Origin: JAZDCJ01 sp036311985
Lineage (GTDB): Bacteria; Actinomycetota; Actinomycetes; Actinomycetales; Micrococcaceae
Length of the DNA stretch: 56,717 bases
Reading direction: 5' to 3' (one strand)
NCBI RefSeq assembly: GCF_036311985.1
Contig: NZ_JAZDCJ010000009.1
The stretch's first letter is position 1; every line of letters starts with the position of its first letter. Shown here piece after piece: positions 20,567 to 29,753 of the stretch. A program made the translations under genes and the position numbers. The notes under the pieces were generated by a model. That model ran no database searches, was not told the origin of the DNA, and saw only the letters and a program-made list of their open reading frames with translations.

Positions 20567-20816
20567 GAAATACCTTTCTCGCGGTTCGTCCGTGGCGCCG
20601 CCTTGGGGGCAACACCACTATGACCCTGTCAAGTCCGGGTCCCGCCGCACGGCGGATCCAGACGCAGGGTCCACCTCAGTGAACGCCTGCGACCGGCCTT
20701 TTGTTCCCAGCCGTCGCCGGGCGGGAACGGGGCCGCGATGCGGCCCAAGGACACGGACCCAACCGGGTCTGCGGTATCAAGTCTCTCATGTTTCGGGCAC
20801 CTCCCCGTGCCACCGC
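20567..20816. other. Gene-free 250-bp region upstream of sigA
   Basis: This holds the untranslated leader and promoter of sigA. A consensus-like TTGACA occurs on the minus strand at 20627-20632, but I find no -10 box at the right spacing from it. No other structure is evident. Confidence 0.5.
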
Positions 20817-21911
20817 CTACCAGGACCGCGGAGCCGCCTCCTTCCAGGCCGCCGAGGGATCCTGGGCCCAGGGCGGAAGGACGCCCCGCTGCAACATCAC
20901 GTCGAGGAGGGTGGCGAGGCGGTCGGGCCGTCCCGCGTCCGGGCGGGACAGCAGCGCGTCCGCCGCGGAGCTGCGCCCTCGCGCCCACTCGATCCAGGCC
21001 ACGAGCGTCAACACGGCCTCCCGGTCCGTGTCCCGCGCGGCGTCGGCCAGTCCCCGGCCGATCTCCCACAAGCGGTCCAGGAGCGCCCAGTCCGGAGGGG
21101 ACTCGACGAAGCCGGAGAGCATTTCGGCCACCTCGGAGCAGTCGTGTCCCGTTTCGAGTCGGCCGGTGGCCGCGCAGTACAGGAGGCGGTCCCTCACGTC
21201 GGGGTCCGCAAGCGCCGCGAGGTGCCGTGCGGTGGCGACGGGCTCCGCCCTCAGATCGGCCAGGACGGCCGCGGGTTCGCTCTTCAGCAGTCGGCACCAG
21301 GCCAGCAGCTGGAGGTCGGGATCGGGGCGCCCATACGTCCCGGCGAGGATCGAGTCCACGGCCTCGCGGACGGTCTCGAGGGCCGGCCACGGCCCCGCCT
21401 CACCGGACCACCAGGCCCGGAGCGGGGCGCTGCCGCCGAAGACGAGCCGCGCATTGGCCTCCGAGTCCACGATCGAGCTGAGCGGGCGGCCCCGGGGAGG
21501 GCAGCAGTCCGCGTCCGTGCACCCGTAGCCGCGGTAGCCCTGGGCACCCACGTGCCAGGCTTCCGGCAGCTCGATGCCGCGGCGCGCGAGTTCCCCGCCG
21601 ACGGCGTCCACGAGGGCCCGGTGGGGAGGCCCGCCGGCGTCGTCCGGCCCGCTGCTGTAGACCACGGCGAAGACCCTGTCGAGGGCCGGGATGCGGTCAA
21701 GGTAGCCGACGGCCCGCCGGGCGGTCGCGGCCACGCCGTGCGGCACGGGGCCACCGCGGGGCAGGTCGACGCGGAGGGTCGCGATGAGGCGGCCCGCGCC
21801 CACCGGCAGCAGGACGAGGCATTCTTGCGGTTGGACGCCGAGCTGGTGCGGCACGATGGCCAGGAGCGAGGCGGAGTCCGTGACGGTCAGGGGCTTCTTG
21901 ATGGCGTTCAT
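20817..21911 (-). CDS. DUF4192 domain-containing protein
   Basis: This 364-residue protein belongs by its N-terminal signature (TVTDSASLLAIVPHQLGVQPQECLVLL) to DUF4192, an actinobacterial family of unknown function. The first 180 residues form the conserved domain, including a Cys-rich CTDADCCPPRG segment that might bind metal. The C-terminal half is a helical, Leu/Ala-rich region with WALLDRLWEIG and EWARG motifs. No signal peptide is present. The ATG at 21911 was chosen by matching the family start; no strong ribosome-binding site is visible. The gene is transcribed in the same direction as sigA. Confidence 0.85.
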   Translation of the reverse strand: MNAIKKPLTVTDSASLLAIVPHQLGVQPQECLVLLPVGAGRLIATLRVDLPRGGPVPHGVAATARRAVGYLDRIPALDRVFAVVYSSGPDDAGGPPHRALVDAVGGELARRGIELPEAWHVGAQGYRGYGCTDADCCPPRGRPLSSIVDSEANARLVFGGSAPLRAWWSGEAGPWPALETVREAVDSILAGTYGRPDPDLQLLAWCRLLKSEPAAVLADLRAEPVATARHLAALADPDVRDRLLYCAATGRLETGHDCSEVAEMLSGFVESPPDWALLDRLWEIGRGLADAARDTDREAVLTLVAWIEWARGRSSAADALLSRPDAGRPDRLATLLDVMLQRGVLPPWAQDPSAAWKEAAPRSW

Positions 21912-22033
21912 GGACCCACTGTCCCGGCCCACCGGGCCGCCCGCACCCACCGCGCGGGCGCTTGTGGACGGGACCGTCCCCCTCCCCCGTGGACGCCCTC
22001 CTGTGCGGGGCCTTTTCGGGCGCCCGGGCCGGC

Positions 22034-23419
22034 TCAGTCCGGTTCCGGGCCGGCCGCTCCCGCGGTCGGTCCACCGGCGCCGGGTCCTCGGCGGGAGCGG
22101 CGGCGCTCCGCCACGGCCTGCAGGATCGGGCGGACGACGACACCTTCGCGCGCCAGCGCCGCCCGCACCTTGCGCCGGGCGCCGAGGATGCCCACGGCGC
22201 CCATCACGAGCGGGACGAGCTGGAAGGCGAGGGCCCACCGGAAGGCCTCGAGCGTGTAGAGCGCGCCGGTGCCTCCGCCGAGGACGTGGATGGCATCGAG
22301 GATGGCGCCGACGGCGTACACCGACACGAGGGCGGCGAGGAACCCGCCGACGTTGACGATGCCGGTCGCCGTGCCGATGACGTGCGGAGGATTGAACGTG
22401 CGGGCGAAGTCGAAGCCGATCATCGAGCCGGGCCCGCCGATGGCGACGACCACGAGCAGCACCACGAGGACGGGGACCGGAGCGGGGCCCGGCCAGAGCA
22501 GGACGACGGCCCAGCCAGCGGCGATCGAGGCGATGATGGCGAGGGCGAGCGTCGAGCGCCGCAGCGGATGGCGGGAGACGGCCGAGCCGAAGACGGGTCC
22601 GAACAGGAGCGCGACGGCCACGAAGATCGACATGAGCGCCGAGGCGGTCGCGGGGGCGAGGCCCTGGCCGGAGACGAGGAAGGGGTAGCCCCAGGAGAGC
22701 AGGAAGAGGTTGGCGGAGAACTGGGTGCCGAAATGCGTCCAGAAGCCCAGCCGCGTCCCGGGCTGGCGCCAGGCCGCGGCGAGCATCGCGAGGGTCTTGG
22801 GCCGTCCGCCCACGGGCGGGGCCTCGCGGGCTCCGGCGGGCTCGTTGCGGATCACGACGACGGCGAGGACGACGGCGAGCCCGCCGAGCGCTGCGAGGGA
22901 CAGGAACGCGTTGGTCCACCCGGCCCATTTCAGCACCGCGACGAAGGGGACGAGGCTCAGGAGCTGGCCGAGCTGGCCGACCATGCCCGTGAACTGGGTC
23001 AGCATGGGGATCCGGTAGCCGGAGAACCAGGCCGGCAGGAGCCGGATCACGGACACGAAGGTCATGGCGTCCCCGGCGCCGACGAAGAAGCGTCCCAGCA
23101 GGCCGGCGGCGACCGAATCGGCGAGCGCGAGCAGCGCCTGCCCCACGACCATCAACAGGGCGCCACCGGTGATCATGGCCCGCGCGCCGAGGCGGTCCAC
23201 GAGCAGCCCGACGGGGATCTGCAGCCCGGCATAGACGATGAGCTGGACGACGGAGAAGGTCGCGAGGATGGAGGCGGTCGCGTCGAACCGCTCGGTGGCC
23301 TGCAGCCCCGCCACGCCGAAGCTCGTGCGCTGGGTGACGGCGATGAGGTAGGCGGACACGCCCGCGCCCCAGACGAGCCAGGACCTCGCCGAGTCCAGGC
23401 CCCGGGCGCGTGGGGTCAC
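22034..23419 (-). CDS. MFS transporter
   Basis: This 461-residue protein has about twelve hydrophobic helices and the major facilitator loop motif GLLVDRLGARAM after helix 2. Its substrate cannot be told from sequence. The long open frame extends far upstream, but the GTG at 23419 is preferred because it overlaps the PAC2 gene stop (GTGA). The upstream extension also reads in the wrong frame across PAC2. A charged tail rich in Arg and Gly follows the last helix. It is co-transcribed and probably translationally coupled with the PAC2 gene. Confidence 0.85.
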   Translation of the reverse strand: MTPRARGLDSARSWLVWGAGVSAYLIAVTQRTSFGVAGLQATERFDATASILATFSVVQLIVYAGLQIPVGLLVDRLGARAMITGGALLMVVGQALLALADSVAAGLLGRFFVGAGDAMTFVSVIRLLPAWFSGYRIPMLTQFTGMVGQLGQLLSLVPFVAVLKWAGWTNAFLSLAALGGLAVVLAVVVIRNEPAGAREAPPVGGRPKTLAMLAAAWRQPGTRLGFWTHFGTQFSANLFLLSWGYPFLVSGQGLAPATASALMSIFVAVALLFGPVFGSAVSRHPLRRSTLALAIIASIAAGWAVVLLWPGPAPVPVLVVLLVVVAIGGPGSMIGFDFARTFNPPHVIGTATGIVNVGGFLAALVSVYAVGAILDAIHVLGGGTGALYTLEAFRWALAFQLVPLVMGAVGILGARRKVRAALAREGVVVRPILQAVAERRRSRRGPGAGGPTAGAAGPEPD

Positions 23420-24351
23420 TGCCCTCCCTCGCCGGGGGCGGCCTCGGGACCGTGCGTGGAGAGGAAGGCCTCGACGGCGTCGGCCAGGTCCTCGGCGTCG
23501 GGCAGGGCGTCGTGCTCGTCCAGCAGGAGCGAGCGGCGCCCGGCCGCCGGGACGAACTCGTCGAAGCGCTCCTCGAAGGCGGAGACCATCTTCTGGATGT
23601 CGGGCGAGTCGGCGACCTGCGCGTCGATCTCCTCGCCGGTCCGGCGCGCGGCCTCGCGCAGCCGGTCCGTGGGCAGCCCGAGCCCCAGCGCGGCGCCGAG
23701 GAACTCGAGCGCGGACACGGCGACCTGCGGGTACCGGCCGTCGGCGAGGTAATGCGGTACGTGGAGCGAGTAGCCGACGGCGTCGCGCCCGGCCTCGATG
23801 AGCCGCATCTCGATGAGGTGCGCCGCGGCCGCGGGGATCTCGGCGGTCGGGTTCCAGGTCGAGATCCCCTCCCGCAGCTCGGGGCGGTTCCCGTGGACGG
23901 TCACGCCCATCTGCCGCGTGTGCGGGACGGGCATCGGCACACCGCCGAAGGAAGCGGTCAGGGTGACGTTGAGCGCGGCGGCGACGAGGACGACGGCGGA
24001 CGCGAACCTCTCCCACTGCAGGTCCGGTTCCGGTCCGGTCAGGAGGAGGAAGTCGGTGCCGAGGCCGTCCGTGAGCCGGTACAGCTCGATCCGCGGCCGC
24101 TGGTAGGCGGTGAAGCGGTCGCCGAGGAAGGTGATCTGCGGCCGGCGTTCGCGGTAGTCGAGGAGCTGGTCGGCGTCGAACGCGGCGACGAGCTCGTGGT
24201 CGAGGGAGTCGAGCAGCTCGCTGCGGACCTGGCGGACGACATCGCCCGCGTCCGCGTGCCCGTGGAGCGCGACGATCATCCCCAGGCCCTGGAGCCGGAC
24301 GTCGTCGACCACCGCATCGTTGAGCTTGACGAGGGACTGGGGGTCGAGCAC
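23416..24351 (-). CDS. PAC2 family protein
   Basis: This 311-residue protein belongs to the PAC2 (proteasome assembly chaperone 2-like, DUF75) family, widespread in actinobacteria and of uncertain role there. Typical segments are GMIVALHGHADAGDVV, FLGDRFTAYQRPRIELYRLTD, and FLLLTGPEPDLQWERF. The GTG at 24351 is chosen over an ATG 30 nt upstream because GGAAGGAG lies 5 nt before it and the encoded start VLDPQSLVKL suits the family. Its stop overlaps the GTG of the MFS gene. A possible minus-strand -10, TAGACT, occurs at 24430-24435. Confidence 0.87.
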   Translation of the reverse strand: MLDPQSLVKLNDAVVDDVRLQGLGMIVALHGHADAGDVVRQVRSELLDSLDHELVAAFDADQLLDYRERRPQITFLGDRFTAYQRPRIELYRLTDGLGTDFLLLTGPEPDLQWERFASAVVLVAAALNVTLTASFGGVPMPVPHTRQMGVTVHGNRPELREGISTWNPTAEIPAAAAHLIEMRLIEAGRDAVGYSLHVPHYLADGRYPQVAVSALEFLGAALGLGLPTDRLREAARRTGEEIDAQVADSPDIQKMVSAFEERFDEFVPAAGRRSLLLDEHDALPDAEDLADAVEAFLSTHGPEAAPGEGGQ

Positions 24352-24555
24352 GGGACTCCTTCCGGCGGCTGGGACTGGCATGGGATGTCAACCCGGGGCC
24401 CGGCCGTTTTCTTCCCGGGCACCGTTGCAGTCTAGCCGCGCCCCGGCCACCACGGCCGTGATGGACGCTACGATCGATACCACCGAAAGCACCCGCCGCG
24501 GGCAGCACCCGTGCCCCCGGCCCGCCCACCGCCGCAGACCGAAGGAACAGATCAC

Positions 24556-26079
24556 GTGATCAACGCCAGCGAGCTCAAGCTGACCGCCGTCTCCACCGAC
24601 ATCAAGCGCGTGGCCGCCGACGCCGTCGTCGTCGGCGTCGCACCCGCAGCGGAAGGCGGCAACGGCTCCGCGCCGCGCCTCGTCGACGCGCCGCTGCCCG
24701 CCGCGCAGGCCGCCGCGCTGGAGGCCTCGCTGTCCGGACTCGGCGCGACGGGCGCCGCGGACGAGCTGCTGCGCCTGCCCGCCCCCGAGGGTCTGAAGGC
24801 CCCGGTCCTGGTCCTGGCCGGGCTCGGCCGGGAGGGCGCCGCGGGCGGAGCCGAGGCGCTGCGCCGTGCCGCCGGCTCGGCCGCCCGTCAGCTCGCGGGC
24901 CTCGGCAAGGTCGTCTTCGCCCTGCCCGCTCCGACGGCCGAGGCCGCCGCTGCGGTGGCCGAGGGCGCCGCGATGGGCGCCTACGGCTTCTCGAGCCACC
25001 GCTCCGAGGCCCCGGGGAAGTCCCCGCTCACGGAGGCCGTCATCGCCACCGCCGCGTCCGCCGACAAGTCGCTCCCCGCGGCCCTGAAGCGCGCCGCGGT
25101 GCTCGGGCGGGCCGTGCGCGCCGTCCGCGACCTGGTCAATACGGCCCCCAACGTCCTCTACCCGGAGTCGTTCGCCCAGGCGGCCGTCGAGGCCGCCAGG
25201 TCCCTCAAGCTCAAGGTCACCGTCCTGGACGAGAAGCGGCTCGAGAAGGACGGCTACGGGGGGCTGATCGGCGTCGGGCGCGGCTCGGCCCGCCCGCCGC
25301 GCCTCGTCAAGGTCGAGTACGCCCCCGCCAAGGCGGCCGCGCACGTGGCCTTCGTCGGCAAGGGGATCACGTTCGACACGGGCGGCATCTCCCTCAAGCC
25401 GCCGGCCAGCATGTTCACGATGAAGTCGGACATGGCGGGCGCGGCGACCGTGCTGCAGGCCGTCCTGGCGATCGCCGAGCTCGGGCTGCCCGTCAAGGCC
25501 ACCGCGTGGCTGTGCCTCGCGGAGAACATGCCCTCCGGCACCGCGACCCGTCCCGGCGACGTCGTGACGATGTTCGGCGGGAAGACGGTGGAGATCCTCA
25601 ACACCGACGCCGAGGGCCGGCTCGTCATGGCGGACGGCCTCGTCGCGGCGAGCGCCGAGAAGCCGGACGCGCTCATCGACGTCGCGACGCTGACCGGCGC
25701 CCAGCTCATCGCCCTCGGCAACCGCACGACGGGCATCATGGGCGAGGATGGGCTGCGCGACGCCCTCAAGGCCGCCGCGGACCGCTCCGGCGAGACCGCC
25801 TGGCCGATGCCGTTGCCCGAGGAGCTCCGCCCCTCGATCGACTCCCAGGTGGCGGACCTGGCCAACATCGGAGAACGCCACGGCGGCATGATGACGGCCG
25901 CCGTCTTCCTGCGGGAGTTCGTGGGCGAGGTCGACGGCACCCCCATCCCGTGGGCCCACCTCGACATCGCCGGGCCGTCCTTCAACGAGGGTTCGCCCTA
26001 CGGATACACCCCGAAGAACGCGACCGGCGCCTCGCTGCGCACGCTCGTCGCCTACGCCGAGTCCCTCGCGGCCCGCTAG
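24556..26079 (+). CDS. pepA: Leucyl aminopeptidase (M17)
   Basis: This 507-residue cytoplasmic aminopeptidase removes N-terminal residues from peptides using two metal ions. The N-terminal macro-like domain covers about 1-170. The catalytic domain carries VGKGITFDTGG, KSDMAGAA and NTDAEGRL, the family signature with metal ligands and the bicarbonate-site arginine. The GTG at 24556 follows AAGGAA at about 9 nt. The gene is monocistronic, with a hairpin terminator just past its stop. A TACGAT sequence near 24468 could be its -10 box. It is the usual actinobacterial neighbour of PAC2 and lipoamide dehydrogenase. Confidence 0.94.
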   Translation: MINASELKLTAVSTDIKRVAADAVVVGVAPAAEGGNGSAPRLVDAPLPAAQAAALEASLSGLGATGAADELLRLPAPEGLKAPVLVLAGLGREGAAGGAEALRRAAGSAARQLAGLGKVVFALPAPTAEAAAAVAEGAAMGAYGFSSHRSEAPGKSPLTEAVIATAASADKSLPAALKRAAVLGRAVRAVRDLVNTAPNVLYPESFAQAAVEAARSLKLKVTVLDEKRLEKDGYGGLIGVGRGSARPPRLVKVEYAPAKAAAHVAFVGKGITFDTGGISLKPPASMFTMKSDMAGAATVLQAVLAIAELGLPVKATAWLCLAENMPSGTATRPGDVVTMFGGKTVEILNTDAEGRLVMADGLVAASAEKPDALIDVATLTGAQLIALGNRTTGIMGEDGLRDALKAAADRSGETAWPMPLPEELRPSIDSQVADLANIGERHGGMMTAAVFLREFVGEVDGTPIPWAHLDIAGPSFNEGSPYGYTPKNATGASLRTLVAYAESLAAR

Positions 26080-26088
26080 GACACGTCC

Positions 26089-26127
26089 ACGCCCCCGGGA
26101 GCCGCTGACGGCAGCTCGCGGGGGCGT
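26089..26127 (+). terminator. Terminator after leucyl aminopeptidase
   Basis: ACGCCCCCG (26089-26097) pairs with CGGGGGCGT (26119-26127), with further pairing possible inside the loop. It lies 10 nt after the stop codon. Confidence 0.75.
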
Positions 26128-26242
26128 CGTGCGTCCCGCCACAGGGCTCCCCCTGCGGAGGGCAGCGGACCCCTTGCGTGAAGGCCGTCACGCACGGGTG
26201 GGCGGTCGGTCACGGCGTGTGCATCGGGGCGCGTGCACCCGC

Positions 26243-26248
26243 TAAGGT
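26243..26248 (+). promoter_or_regulatory. Candidate -10 box of lpdA
   Basis: TAAGGT lies about 110 nt before the lpdA GTG, in the otherwise empty 26128-26358 region. No good -35 was identified. Confidence 0.35.
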
Positions 26249-26358
26249 AAAGCTGACACATCACCATGAAGCACCGGCGCGGACCACAGCCGTGGCCGGA
26301 CCACCCAACGGACGGCTCCCGGAGGACGGGGGTCCATCACACGCGAGGGAGCGTTCAC

Positions 26359-27738
26359 GTGGCCGATACGGCAACAACGCAAGAATTCGACGTCCTGATC
26401 CTCGGCGGCGGCAGCGCCGGCTACTCGGCCGCGCTGCGCGCGGTCCAGCTCGGCTTCACCGTGGGCCTCATCGAGAAGGCCAAGCTCGGCGGCACCTGCC
26501 TGCACACGGGCTGCATCCCGACGAAGGCCTACCTGCACTCCGCCGAGCTCGCCGAGAACGCCCGCGAAGGCGCCAAGTACGGCATCAACACGACCCTCGA
26601 GTCCATCGACCTGGGCAAGGTCCGCGACTACAAGGACGGCATCGTCGCCGGCAAGTTCAAGGGCCTCTCGGGTCTGCTGAAGATGAAGAAGGTCACGGTC
26701 ATCGAGGGCGACGGTCGCCTCGTGGGCCCGGATGCCATCGACGTCGACGGGGTCCGGTACACGGGCAAGAACATCATCCTCGCCACGGGTTCCACGTCCA
26801 AGACCATGGGCATCGAGATCGGCGGCCGCGTGCTGACCTCCACCGAGGCGCTGAACATGGACACCCTGCCGAAGAGCGCGATCGTGCTCGGCGGCGGCGT
26901 CATCGGCGTCGAGTTCGCCTCCGTCTGGAACTCCTTCGGCGTCGACGTGACGATCATCGAGGGCCTGCCGAGCCTGGTCCCCAACGAGGACCCGTCCATC
27001 ATCAAGAACCTGGAGCGCGCCTTCAAGAAGCGCGGCATCAAGTTCAACACGGGCACCTTCTTCGAGAAGGTCGAGCAGTCCGGCGACGCCGCCAAGGTCA
27101 CCCTCGCCGACGGCAAGACCTTCGAGGCCGACATCGTCCTCGTCGCCGTCGGCCGCGGCCCCGTGACCGAGGGCCTGGGCTTCGAGGAGCAGGGCATCAC
27201 GATCGACCGCGGATTCGTCATCACCAACGAGCGCCAGCACACGGGCGTCGGCAACCTCTACGCGATCGGCGACATCGTCCCGGGCGTGCAGCTGGCCCAC
27301 CGCGGCTACCAGCACGGCATCTTCGTCGCCGAGGAGATCGCGGGCCAGAACCCCGTCGTCGTCGAGGACATCAACATTCCGAAGGTCACCTTCTGCGAGC
27401 CGGAGATCGCCTCCGTCGGCTACTCCGAGCCCAAGGCGAAGGAGAAGTTCGGCGAGGACCAGATCGAGGTCCAGGAGTACAACCTCGCCGGCAACGGCAA
27501 GTCCTCCATCCTCGGAACCTCGGGTCTCATCAAGATGGTCCGCGTCAAGAACGGCCCGATCGTCGGCGTCCACGGCATCGGCGGCCGCATCGGCGAGCAG
27601 ATCGGCGAGGCCCAGCTCATCGTGAACTGGGAGGCCTACCCGGAGGATGTCGCGCAGCTCATCCACGCCCACCCGACGCAGAACGAGTCCCTCGGCGAGG
27701 CGGCCCTCGCCCTCGCCGGCAAGCCGCTGCACGGCTGA
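26359..27738 (+). CDS. lpdA: Dihydrolipoyl dehydrogenase (E3)
   Basis: This 459-residue flavoprotein re-oxidises dihydrolipoamide on 2-oxo acid dehydrogenase E2 chains, passing electrons to NAD+. It shows the FAD-binding LILGGGSAGYSAA, the redox-active disulfide GGTCLHTGCIPTKA, an NAD-binding GGGVIGVEFASV and the C-terminal catalytic HAHPTQNE. The GTG at 26359 is favoured because the preceding in-frame codons are untypical; GGGAG lies 7 nt upstream. The length is normal. The gene is followed by a strong hairpin and the E2 gene, so both may be expressed together although each seems to have its own signals. Confidence 0.95.
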   Translation: MADTATTQEFDVLILGGGSAGYSAALRAVQLGFTVGLIEKAKLGGTCLHTGCIPTKAYLHSAELAENAREGAKYGINTTLESIDLGKVRDYKDGIVAGKFKGLSGLLKMKKVTVIEGDGRLVGPDAIDVDGVRYTGKNIILATGSTSKTMGIEIGGRVLTSTEALNMDTLPKSAIVLGGGVIGVEFASVWNSFGVDVTIIEGLPSLVPNEDPSIIKNLERAFKKRGIKFNTGTFFEKVEQSGDAAKVTLADGKTFEADIVLVAVGRGPVTEGLGFEEQGITIDRGFVITNERQHTGVGNLYAIGDIVPGVQLAHRGYQHGIFVAEEIAGQNPVVVEDINIPKVTFCEPEIASVGYSEPKAKEKFGEDQIEVQEYNLAGNGKSSILGTSGLIKMVRVKNGPIVGVHGIGGRIGEQIGEAQLIVNWEAYPEDVAQLIHAHPTQNESLGEAALALAGKPLHG

Positions 27739-27748
27739 GCCCCCCATG

Positions 27749-27773
27749 GCACCCCGGCGTCCCGCCGGGGTGC
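27749..27773 (+). terminator. Terminator after lpdA
   Basis: An 11-bp perfect stem, GCACCCCGGCG against CGCCGGGGTGC, has a TCC loop, 10 nt after the lpdA stop. Confidence 0.8.
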
Positions 27774-27775
27774 AC

Positions 27776-27781
27776 TAAGCT
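27776..27781 (+). promoter_or_regulatory. Candidate -10 box of sucB
   Basis: TAAGCT lies 84 nt before the sucB ATG, directly after the lpdA terminator. Confidence 0.4.
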
Positions 27782-27865
27782 CGAACGCAACGCCTCCACG
27801 GCCGCTCCGATCCATCGCCGGCCGCCACGAACCAAGTTGAAAGTATTGAGGAGAACGGGGACAAA

Positions 27866-29629
27866 ATGTCTGAAACCGTGAACTTGCCGGCCCTCGGCGA
27901 AAGCGTCACCGAAGGCACCGTGACGCGCTGGCTCAAGGCCGTCGGCGACCGCGTCGAGGTCGACGAACCGCTGCTGGAGGTCTCCACCGACAAGGTCGAC
28001 ACCGAGATCCCGTCCCCCGTGGCCGGTGTCCTCGAGGAGATCCTCGTCGAGGAGGACGAGACCGCCGACGTCGGCGCTCCCCTCGCCCGGATCGGCGACG
28101 GCTCCGGCTCGGGCGCCGAGGCCCCGGCCGAGGAGCCCGCCCAGGAAGACGAGGCACCGGCCGAGGAGGCCGCGGCCGAGCCCGCCGCTGAGCAGGCCGA
28201 CGAGGCCCCTGCCGCGTCCGGCGATTCCGACTCCGGCTCGGGCTCGGGCTCGGAGGTGACCCTCCCCGCGCTGGGTGAGAGCGTCACCGAGGGCACCGTG
28301 ACGCGCTGGCTCAAGGCCGTCGGCGACGACGTCGAGGTCGACGAACCCCTCTTGGAGGTCTCCACCGACAAGGTCGACACCGAGATCCCGTCCCCCGTGG
28401 CCGGCAAGCTCCTGGAGATCCGCGTCGGTGAGGACGAGACGGCCGAGGTCGGATCCGTGCTCGCCGTGATCGGCTCCGGCTCCGCCGCCCCGACCCAGGA
28501 CGCCCCGCAGCAGGATGCCGCGCAGGACGAGGCCCCCGCCGAGGAGCCGGCCGAGGAGGCCGCCCCCGCCACCCAGGAGCCCGTACCGGCCGAGGCACCG
28601 AAGCAGGAGCCGGCTCCCGCCCCCGAGGCCCCGAAGGCCGCCGCCCCGCAGGCGGCCCCCGCCGAGGCTCCCGCCGCGGACGGCGCCGAGGGCTACGTGA
28701 CCCCGCTCGTGCGCCGCCTCGCCGCCCAGAACGACATCGACCTCTCCACGGTCAAGGGCACGGGCGTCGGCGGACGCATCCGCAAGCAGGACGTCCTGGA
28801 GGCCGTCGAGGCCGCCAAGGCCCCCACCGCGCCCGCCCCCGCGGCTCCGGCCCCGGCGTCGTCCGCCCCGGCCAAGGCCGCCGCCCCGGCGCCCGAGGCG
28901 TCCAAGCTGCGCGGCACCTCGGAGAAGGCCCCGCGCATCCGCCAGGTCATCGCCCGCCGCATGCGCGAGTCGCTGGACTCGTCCACGCAGCTGACGCAGG
29001 TGCACGAGGTCGACATGACGCGCATCGCCAAGCTGCGCGACGCCGCCAAGGCCGGCTTCCAGTCCGTCAACGGCACCAAGCTGACGTTCCTGCCGTTCAT
29101 CGCCAAGGCCGTGGCCGAGGCGCTGAAGCAGCACCCGAAGCTGAACGCCGAGTACGACGAGGCGAAGCAGGAGATCACGTACCACAACGCCGAGCACCTG
29201 GCGATCGCGGTGGACACCGACAAGGGCCTGCTGGTCCCGGTCATCGCCAACGCGGGCGAGCTGAACCTGGCCGGGCTGGCCGGGCGCATCGCCGACGTCG
29301 CCTCCCGCACGCGCAACAACAAGATCGGTCCGGACGAGCTCTCGGGCGGGACGTTCTCGATCACGAACATCGGCTCGGTGGGGGCGCTCTTCGACACCCC
29401 GATCATCAACCAGCCGCAGGTGGCCATCCTCGGCACGGGCGCGATCGTCAAGCGCGCCGTCGTGGTCCCGAACGCCGACGGCGACGACACGATCGCCATC
29501 CGCCACATGATGTACCTGTCGCTCACCTACGACCACCGCCTCGTGGACGGCGCGGACGCGGGACGCTTCCTGCAGACGCTCCGTGCCCGTCTCGAGGAGG
29601 GCGCGTTCGAGGCCGACCTCGGACTGTAG
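27866..29629 (+). CDS. sucB: 2-oxo acid dehydrogenase E2, dihydrolipoamide succinyl/acyltransferase, two lipoyl domains
   Basis: This 587-residue E2 transfers acyl groups from lipoate to CoA. Lipoyl domain 1 (2-78, STDKVD with lipoyl Lys43) and domain 2 (129-205, Lys169) are nearly identical. They are separated by Ala/Glu/Pro-rich linkers. The E1/E3-binding domain is at 277-313 (VTPLVRRLAAQNDIDL). The catalytic domain runs from about 345 and ends with DHRLVDGA (His557, Asp561). The lipoyl motif and C-terminus match the actinobacterial SucB/DlaT type, which can serve pyruvate and 2-oxoglutarate dehydrogenases; the exact substrate is not decided by sequence. The ATG at 27866 follows TTGAGGAGAACGG. 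The lipB-lipA genes that supply lipoate are 6.7 kb downstream. Confidence 0.93.
   Translation: MSETVNLPALGESVTEGTVTRWLKAVGDRVEVDEPLLEVSTDKVDTEIPSPVAGVLEEILVEEDETADVGAPLARIGDGSGSGAEAPAEEPAQEDEAPAEEAAAEPAAEQADEAPAASGDSDSGSGSGSEVTLPALGESVTEGTVTRWLKAVGDDVEVDEPLLEVSTDKVDTEIPSPVAGKLLEIRVGEDETAEVGSVLAVIGSGSAAPTQDAPQQDAAQDEAPAEEPAEEAAPATQEPVPAEAPKQEPAPAPEAPKAAAPQAAPAEAPAADGAEGYVTPLVRRLAAQNDIDLSTVKGTGVGGRIRKQDVLEAVEAAKAPTAPAPAAPAPASSAPAKAAAPAPEASKLRGTSEKAPRIRQVIARRMRESLDSSTQLTQVHEVDMTRIAKLRDAAKAGFQSVNGTKLTFLPFIAKAVAEALKQHPKLNAEYDEAKQEITYHNAEHLAIAVDTDKGLLVPVIANAGELNLAGLAGRIADVASRTRNNKIGPDELSGGTFSITNIGSVGALFDTPIINQPQVAILGTGAIVKRAVVVPNADGDDTIAIRHMMYLSLTYDHRLVDGADAGRFLQTLRARLEEGAFEADLGL
27914..28404 (+). 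repeat. Direct DNA repeats encoding the twin lipoyl domains
   Basis: Within sucB, 27914-27949 is identical to 28292-28327 (36 bp), and 27975-28026 is identical to 28353-28404 (52 bp). Both are offset by 378 bp (126 codons). The third-base identity indicates recent duplication or gene conversion. Confidence 0.9.
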
Positions 29630-29652
29630 CGGCTCCCCCGCCACGGCGGGCC

Positions 29653-29669
29653 GGGGGGGGGGGGGGGGG
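29653..29669 (+). repeat. Poly-G tract (17 G) after sucB
   Basis: An uninterrupted run of 17 G begins 23 nt after the sucB stop, right after CCGCCACGGCGGG, which could be half of a terminator. It may be a real homopolymer or an artefact of reads failing in a hairpin. Confidence 0.7.
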
Positions 29670-29741
29670 ACGAACACACAACCCCCTAGGTCCGTCCGGC
29701 GATGGGATGATTCTTCTCCGACACGGCGTCGAAATCGCCAC

Positions 29742-29747
29742 TATCCT
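29742..29747 (+). promoter_or_regulatory. -10 box of small membrane protein gene, leaderless type
   Basis: TATCCT ends 6 nt before the ATG at 29754; no ribosome-binding site is present. Confidence 0.55.
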
Positions 29748-29753
29748 TCAGGC

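Noticed and set aside
22034..24529. 831-codon frame suggesting an N-terminal extension of the MFS transporter
   Set aside because: The extension is an Arg-rich shadow of the PAC2 gene. The GTGA overlap at 23416-23419 gives a convincing start.
27914..28404. CRISPR-like repeats
   Set aside because: There are only two copies, in frame inside a gene and coding for lipoyl domains.
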